Notes under the pieces: generated by a model
What the model saw: the letters and a program-made list of their open reading frames with translations, nothing else
Database searches by the model: none
Told to the model about the DNA's origin: nothing
Translations under genes and position numbers: made by a program
Source: Burkholderiales bacterium
GTDB lineage: Bacteria > Pseudomonadota > Gammaproteobacteria > Burkholderiales > Burkholderiaceae_B
Length of the DNA stretch: 64,000 nt
Direction of reading: 5' to 3'
NCBI GenBank assembly: GCA_027484315.1
Contig: JAIXTE010000046.1
Span: 1 to 64,000 of the forward strand
Shown here: piece after piece, positions 58,936 through 64,000 of the stretch
Position numbering within the stretch: the first letter of the stretch is position 1
Layout: every line of letters starts with the position of its first letter

Positions 58936-61900
58936 GTGAAGCTTGGTTCTACAATAGCGTACTACAGGTGTTCACGATTTTTCGGACGGTATTTCTTGCA
59001 GGAAGGAACAAACCACGCGCTGGCGCAACAGGTCAATGGCCACCCCGCACTTCGGCGCGCCGGGATCGTTTTGTTCTGGCTGCTGATTGCGGTATACACC
59101 CCACTGTGCCTGGCCTTGCTTGCCATCAAGTGGCTGGTCCTGCCGGAGATTGACCGGTATCGGCCCGAAATTCAGCATTTTCTTCAAACCCAAACTGGAG
59201 CCCCCGTTGAATTGGGTGAAATCCGGGCCAGCTGGCAGGGTTTCGGCCCACAGTTTGTTGTTGACCATGTTCGTCTGCCCCAACCCAGTGGTGCCACTGG
59301 TTTTCAGGCCGACCGAATTCGAATGGACTGGTCACTGCCCAGTATTCTGGCTTTTCGGCCGCGCTTGAAAAATCTTGAAATTCATTCACCTGAACTGAGT
59401 GTGCAGCGAAACCCGCAAGGTGTGTTCGAGGTGGCAGGCCAGCCCATTGTGGACGACGGCAGCAAGGGAAATCCTGCACTGGACTGGTTGTTGGCCCAGC
59501 AACGCGTATTGCTCAAAAATGGCGTGCTGACCTGGCATGACGCCATGGGCCAGTACCCCGATGCACAAGCCATGGACGCAGAGCTGTTGCTCGAGAATGG
59601 CTTGAGCCGACATTCGGCCGGGCTGGTGTTCAACGTACCCGGCGTGGCGCAAACCCCGGTCAAGGCCAACCTGAATTTCAAAACACCTTTGCTGGAAGCC
59701 GTGCACGGCGACATTCAGAAATGGAAAGGCACTTTCTTTCTGGATGTGGTTGTTGACCAGGCAGCCCCCATTGAATCGGTTTTCAAAACCTTGGGTCTTG
59801 ATGTGGACCTGACAAAGCCCCAAGGCAAGCTGTGGGTGGATTTTGAAAACGGGCTGGTACAAAGGTCTGTTCTGGATGCCAGGGTTGCCAAGCTGCGGTT
59901 TTCAAATGATGCCGTGAATGCGCCGCCGTTTGACATGGTGAACACCAGCGCCTTGATTGAAGTGGCTGGTGAGCATTTCCTGTTGAAACCCGAAGCCATT
60001 GCCATTCGCCGTTTGAAAGGCCAGATTGCCGGTTTGAAGCAGTTTGGTCCCACCGATTTGTCCGCCAGCCGAAAAGTGGTTGCTGAGGGTGTTCAGTGGG
60101 GGGTAAGGGTCAATCAACTTGACGCGGCGCAGGCCAAGGCGATCGCGCTCGAGTTGGGTCCGCATGTTGGGCAGGCCGGCAAGCTGGACGCTTTCACTGA
60201 TCTGGAAATCTCGGGACGAATCAACCAGGTTGATGTGAACTGGACTACCCAGGGAGAAACCCCGTACAGCGATTCCCTCGCATTCAGTTCCGACATTGAT
60301 TTCAGCCAGCTCACCGTGCTGTATCGCGAAGCATCAGGCAAAGCGAATGCCGCCAATGTTAAGGTGACCGGTTTTCGAAATCTCAGTGGCCGCTTCAAGG
60401 GCGATGACCGGCAAGGCGAATGGACCCTGACCGGCAAAAATGCGGAAGTTGCCTTGCCCGAAGTGTTTGCTGCCGACTTGCTTGCGTTTGACGAGCTGGC
60501 GGGTTCCGGGGGCTGGAAAAATGTGTTTGATGGCACCTTGCCCATTGAATTTTCCGTGACCGACCTGACGGTGCGCAATGCCGACTTGCAAGCGCAGGTT
60601 GCCGGCACTTATGAATTTCGCCGCAACGAACCGGATTTCGTGGACGTACGGGGCACCTTGCCAACAGCCAACGTGGCCAAGGTCTCCAACTATCTACCCT
60701 TGGTTGTGGGCAACAGTGCCCGCGAATGGCTGAAGACCAATATTCTGGCTGGTGTAGCTCAGAACGGCAGGTTTGAATTATCCGGGCGCTTGAATGACTT
60801 CCCCTTTGACGGTCCGAAACAAAAAGGGGTGTTTAGTATTGAGGTGCCTTTTGACAACGGAGAGTTGACTTATGCACCGGGCTGGCCTGGTATTCAGAAA
60901 GTCAAGGGCAAGGCCACCTTCGCAGGCAAACGCATGTTGATTCAGGCTGAAACTGCGGAATCGCTGGGTGTGCAACTCAAGAAAGTGGAAGCCCGAATCG
61001 ACAACCTGGATGCCTGGGAACCGCTCCTTGTCATCAAGGGCACTGGCCTTGGCGAGCTGGGAAAAATGGTCGAATTCGTCAATCAGAGCCCTGTGCGCGA
61101 GATATTGAATGAGGCCCTGGTCAATGCTGAAGTGGATGGCACGGCGACACTTGATCTGCAACTGAATATCCCGATAGCAGACCCGCAGAAAACGCAGGTC
61201 AAAGGCGACTTGGGTTTGAAGGGAAATTCGATTCGCATTGTTCGTGGCATGCCACTGGTCAGCAACACCGAAGGGGTGATCCGTTTTTCAAACAAGGGCC
61301 TGTTTATTGATCAACTGCAGGGCCAAGCACTGGGCGGGCCAGTGCTCATCAAAGGCACTACAGACACGGCAGGTCGAATGGAAATCAGGGCCACCGGTAC
61401 AGCCCGGGCCAAGGGTCTGGTGCAGTATTTGAACCCGCTTGCCGAGCCGTACCTGGCAGGTTCCACTCCCTACTCCGTGGTTGTTTCAACCCGTGAGAAT
61501 GGCATTGCTGTTGATGTAGCCAGCCAGTTGCAAGGTCTGGAAGTGAAGCTGCCTGGCCCTTTTGCCAAGAATCCGGACAGCCGTTTGCCGTTCCGGCTGA
61601 ACCAGACTGTCAACTTGCAGGGACAGCGCTGGATCGTGGATCTGGGGCCAGAGGGCAAACCTTTGGCGCAAGTTCGTGCCTTGGTTCTGGACGATCAAGG
61701 TCAGACCGATATTGCTTCATTGCAGTTTGCAGTTGGTGCGCCGCTTGCACCGGCCACCCCAGGCATTCAAGGGGATGTGCGCATGGCTGTCCTTGATGTA
61801 GACACCTGGCGGGCCATTGTCAATGACATCACTTCGGCCTCGGGCAATATGGGGTTGATGAACGACTTTTTTGACAACGCATCAGGCGGACCGGCGATCA

Positions 61901-63051
61901 ACCTGAAGGTGGGTATACGGGCAGACCGCCTCAACATCGGCAGCAAATCGTTTGAAGGCGTTTCAGTCGCAGCGCGCACCATTGAAAGCCGCTGGCAATT
62001 CGACATCAAAGGCAAGGGCGTTGACGGTTATGTGTCCTGGGTTTCTGACAAACAAAGGCCTGAAGGCGCTTTGCTGGCCCGGTTTAAAACCTTGGTTATT
62101 CCCAAGACACTGGACAGCGGCATGCGCGATTTGGTGGAGGAACCTGCGTCCAGCATTCCGGCGCTGGACGTGCAGGTCGACAGCTTTACCCTGAACGACG
62201 TGGTGCTGGGCAAACTCAAGCTGATCGCCGTGAATCAGACTCGCGAAGAACAGGCCAAGGCCACGTTAAGCCAGCGCCCCAAGGAATGGCGACTTGAGTC
62301 ATTGAGAATTGAAAACCCGGAATCGGTGACCCAGGCCAAAGGCATTTGGCAGTACGGCGAAAACCTGCGCAATCAGCGCACCGACATTGAAGTCAACCAG
62401 ACGGTCAAAAATGGCGGCGCACTGCTGGCCAGGCTGGGTATGGAAGACGTGTTTCAAGGTGGGGAGGGTAGTCTGGTCGGGCGATTGCGCTGGAACGATG
62501 CACCCACGACCATTGATTACGGCAGCCTGAGTGGACAATTCAAATTGAAAAGTGTGAAAGGCCAGTTTTTAAAAGCAGACCCCGGTGTGGCGAAGTTGCT
62601 CGGCGTGCTTTCGCTGCAAAGCATTCCACGTCGCTTCACGCTTGATTTCAAGGACGTGTTTTCTGATGGCTTTGCCTATGACACCATGGAAGCCGATGTG
62701 GTGCTGAAAGAGGGCATTGCCAGCACCCAGAACTTCAAGATGACCGGCCCCAGTGCTACGGTTGTGATGGATGGCGACCTTGACCTGGAAAGTGAAACCC
62801 AGAACATGAATGTGGTGGTACTGCCTGATTTGAACCCTGCCGGTGGTTCACTGATTTACTCCGTGATTGCGGCCAACCCGGCAGTTGGAATTGCCTCGCT
62901 GATCGCAGACTTTGTTTTGAAAGACCCCTTGGCCAAGATATTCTCGTTTCAGTACCGCGTCAGCGGGCCATGGGTTGCACCGGTCATTGAACGCGTGCGC
63001 AAAGGCGACGCCGTTACCCCTCCCACCAGCGAAACCAACCCAAGGCCGTAA
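58936..63051 (+). CDS. YhdP-family (TIGR02099/AsmA-like) large envelope protein
   Basis: N-terminal TM, about 1,370 aa, QVRLPQ-type AsmA-like core, C-terminal PDLNPAGGSLIYSVIAANPAVGIASLIADFVLKDPLAKIFSFQYRVSGPW; followed by nitrilase and tldD. Confidence 0.88.
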   Translation: MKLGSTIAYYRCSRFFGRYFLQEGTNHALAQQVNGHPALRRAGIVLFWLLIAVYTPLCLALLAIKWLVLPEIDRYRPEIQHFLQTQTGAPVELGEIRASWQGFGPQFVVDHVRLPQPSGATGFQADRIRMDWSLPSILAFRPRLKNLEIHSPELSVQRNPQGVFEVAGQPIVDDGSKGNPALDWLLAQQRVLLKNGVLTWHDAMGQYPDAQAMDAELLLENGLSRHSAGLVFNVPGVAQTPVKANLNFKTPLLEAVHGDIQKWKGTFFLDVVVDQAAPIESVFKTLGLDVDLTKPQGKLWVDFENGLVQRSVLDARVAKLRFSNDAVNAPPFDMVNTSALIEVAGEHFLLKPEAIAIRRLKGQIAGLKQFGPTDLSASRKVVAEGVQWGVRVNQLDAAQAKAIALELGPHVGQAGKLDAFTDLEISGRINQVDVNWTTQGETPYSDSLAFSSDIDFSQLTVLYREASGKANAANVKVTGFRNLSGRFKGDDRQGEWTLTGKNAEVALPEVFAADLLAFDELAGSGGWKNVFDGTLPIEFSVTDLTVRNADLQAQVAGTYEFRRNEPDFVDVRGTLPTANVAKVSNYLPLVVGNSAREWLKTNILAGVAQNGRFELSGRLNDFPFDGPKQKGVFSIEVPFDNGELTYAPGWPGIQKVKGKATFAGKRMLIQAETAESLGVQLKKVEARIDNLDAWEPLLVIKGTGLGELGKMVEFVNQSPVREILNEALVNAEVDGTATLDLQLNIPIADPQKTQVKGDLGLKGNSIRIVRGMPLVSNTEGVIRFSNKGLFIDQLQGQALGGPVLIKGTTDTAGRMEIRATGTARAKGLVQYLNPLAEPYLAGSTPYSVVVSTRENGIAVDVASQLQGLEVKLPGPFAKNPDSRLPFRLNQTVNLQGQRWIVDLGPEGKPLAQVRALVLDDQGQTDIASLQFAVGAPLAPATPGIQGDVRMAVLDVDTWRAIVNDITSASGNMGLMNDFFDNASGGPAINLKVGIRADRLNIGSKSFEGVSVAARTIESRWQFDIKGKGVDGYVSWVSDKQRPEGALLARFKTLVIPKTLDSGMRDLVEEPASSIPALDVQVDSFTLNDVVLGKLKLIAVNQTREEQAKATLSQRPKEWRLESLRIENPESVTQAKGIWQYGENLRNQRTDIEVNQTVKNGGALLARLGMEDVFQGGEGSLVGRLRWNDAPTTIDYGSLSGQFKLKSVKGQFLKADPGVAKLLGVLSLQSIPRRFTLDFKDVFSDGFAYDTMEADVVLKEGIASTQNFKMTGPSATVVMDGDLDLESETQNMNVVVLPDLNPAGGSLIYSVIAANPAVGIASLIADFVLKDPLAKIFSFQYRVSGPWVAPVIERVRKGDAVTPPTSETNPRP

Positions 63052-63052
63052 C

Positions 63053-63859
63053 ATGTCCAAGCCGATGACCGTAGCCAGCCTGCAAATGATTTCCACGCCC
63101 GATTTGGAACGCAATCTGGACATAGCCCAGCGCCTGATCGGTCAGGCTGCCAAGCTGGGTGCCCGCATGGTGTTGCTGCCCGAGTATTTCTGCCTGATGG
63201 GCCAGAAAGACACCGACAAACTGGCCATTGCTGAACAGTTTGGCCACGGGCCCATTCAACAGTTTCTCGCCGATCAGGCGGTGGTTCGCAATGTGCACAT
63301 TGTGGCCGGTACCTTGCCAATCGCCAGCGGCACGGAAGGCCGGGTGTACAACACCACATTGGTATTCGATCCACAAGGGCAATGCACTGCACGATACGAC
63401 AAGATTCACCTGTTCTGCTTCACCAAGGGGCAGGAAAGCTACGACGAAGCCCGCGTGCTGTTGCCCGGGACACAACCGGTGGTGGCCGATGTGGATGGCT
63501 TCAAGATTGGCTTGTCCGTCTGCTACGACCTTCGCTTCCCTGAACTTTACCGCGCCATGGGCAAAGTGGATCTCATTGTGATGCCGGCTGCCTTCACCTA
63601 CACCACCGGCCGTGCGCACTGGGAAGTACTCATGCGCGCGCGTGCCATTGAAAACCAGTGCTATGTGCTGGCCTGCGGGCAGGGCGGTGTTCACGAGAAC
63701 GGGCGGCGCACCTGGGGACATTCCATGTTGGTGAACCCGTGGGGCGAGGTTGAGAATGTATTGGCAGAAGGCGAGGGTGTGGTGCTGGGCCAGCTTGACC
63801 CTGCTAAGATAGACGATGTGCGAAACAGCTTGCCCGCGCTTGCGCACCGCGTGCTTTAA
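63053..63859 (+). CDS. Carbon-nitrogen hydrolase (nitrilase superfamily, Nit-like)
   Basis: E-K-C triad: LLPEYFCLMG, YDKIHLFCF, GLSVCYDLRFPELYRAM. Confidence 0.93.
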   Translation: MSKPMTVASLQMISTPDLERNLDIAQRLIGQAAKLGARMVLLPEYFCLMGQKDTDKLAIAEQFGHGPIQQFLADQAVVRNVHIVAGTLPIASGTEGRVYNTTLVFDPQGQCTARYDKIHLFCFTKGQESYDEARVLLPGTQPVVADVDGFKIGLSVCYDLRFPELYRAMGKVDLIVMPAAFTYTTGRAHWEVLMRARAIENQCYVLACGQGGVHENGRRTWGHSMLVNPWGEVENVLAEGEGVVLGQLDPAKIDDVRNSLPALAHRVL

Positions 63860-63869
63860 AGGATTCATC

Positions 63870-64000
63870 ATGAAAGTAGTAGACCCCGCCATCTCCAATC
63901 TGGCCACAGCCCAAAGCCTGCTTTGGACGCCGTATGGCATTGACGAAAGCCACATCCAGAAAGCTTTTGGCGAGATTTTCTCGCACAAGGTGGATTTCGC
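63870..64000 (+). CDS. tldD: Metalloprotease TldD, N-terminal fragment (truncated by window end)
   Basis: MKVVDPAISNLATAQSLLWTPYGIDESHIQKAFGEIFSHKVDFA; position after nitrilase-family gene. Confidence 0.8.
   Translation, partial: MKVVDPAISNLATAQSLLWTPYGIDESHIQKAFGEIFSHKVDF

Noticed and set aside
63014-63988. 324-aa minus-strand ORF opposite the nitrilase gene
   Set aside because: Shadow of the nitrilase-family CDS, which has an intact E-K-C triad.

Overview
The window is a 64 kb chromosomal segment of a betaproteobacterium, Burkholderiales-like by gene content and order (Limnobacter-like is a guess). Most of it is dense housekeeping sequence: rpmA-obgE-proB, rppH, proS, ffh, ampD, nrdA-nrdB, a type IV minor-pilin cluster, prmA, accC-accB, mpl, ubiC, an RNase II-like gene, tonB, aroE, mtgA, glnE, a yhdP-type gene, a nitrilase-family gene and the start of tldD. 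Accessory material is inserted between these: (i) a pesticin-type muramidase with a 4-nt-overlapping lipoprotein gene, a likely toxin/immunity pair (3.5-4.7 kb); (ii) a repeat-rich intergenic region (8.0-8.6 kb) with two inverted ~142-144 nt copies of a palindromic element whose stems are preserved by compensatory changes, a candidate undescribed structured RNA or mobile palindrome; (iii) a SAM-methyltransferase/HNH-nuclease fusion (16.4-18.1 kb); (iv) an orphan PAAR protein (18.8-19.1 kb); (v) a divergent pair of very large effector-like genes (24.4-31.2 kb), one a degenerate tyrosine-phosphatase-like domain fused through a Pro/Ala/Thr linker to an ADP-ribosylglycohydrolase-like domain, the other a 1.3k-residue leucine-rich-repeat protein. 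Other notable signals are a T17 homopolymer inside the yggT coding sequence, NrdR-box and DnaA-box-like clusters upstream of nrdA, and 13-bp tandem repeats upstream of accB. I found no tRNA, rRNA, CRISPR array or IS element. All family calls come from reading motifs in the translations; no database search was run.
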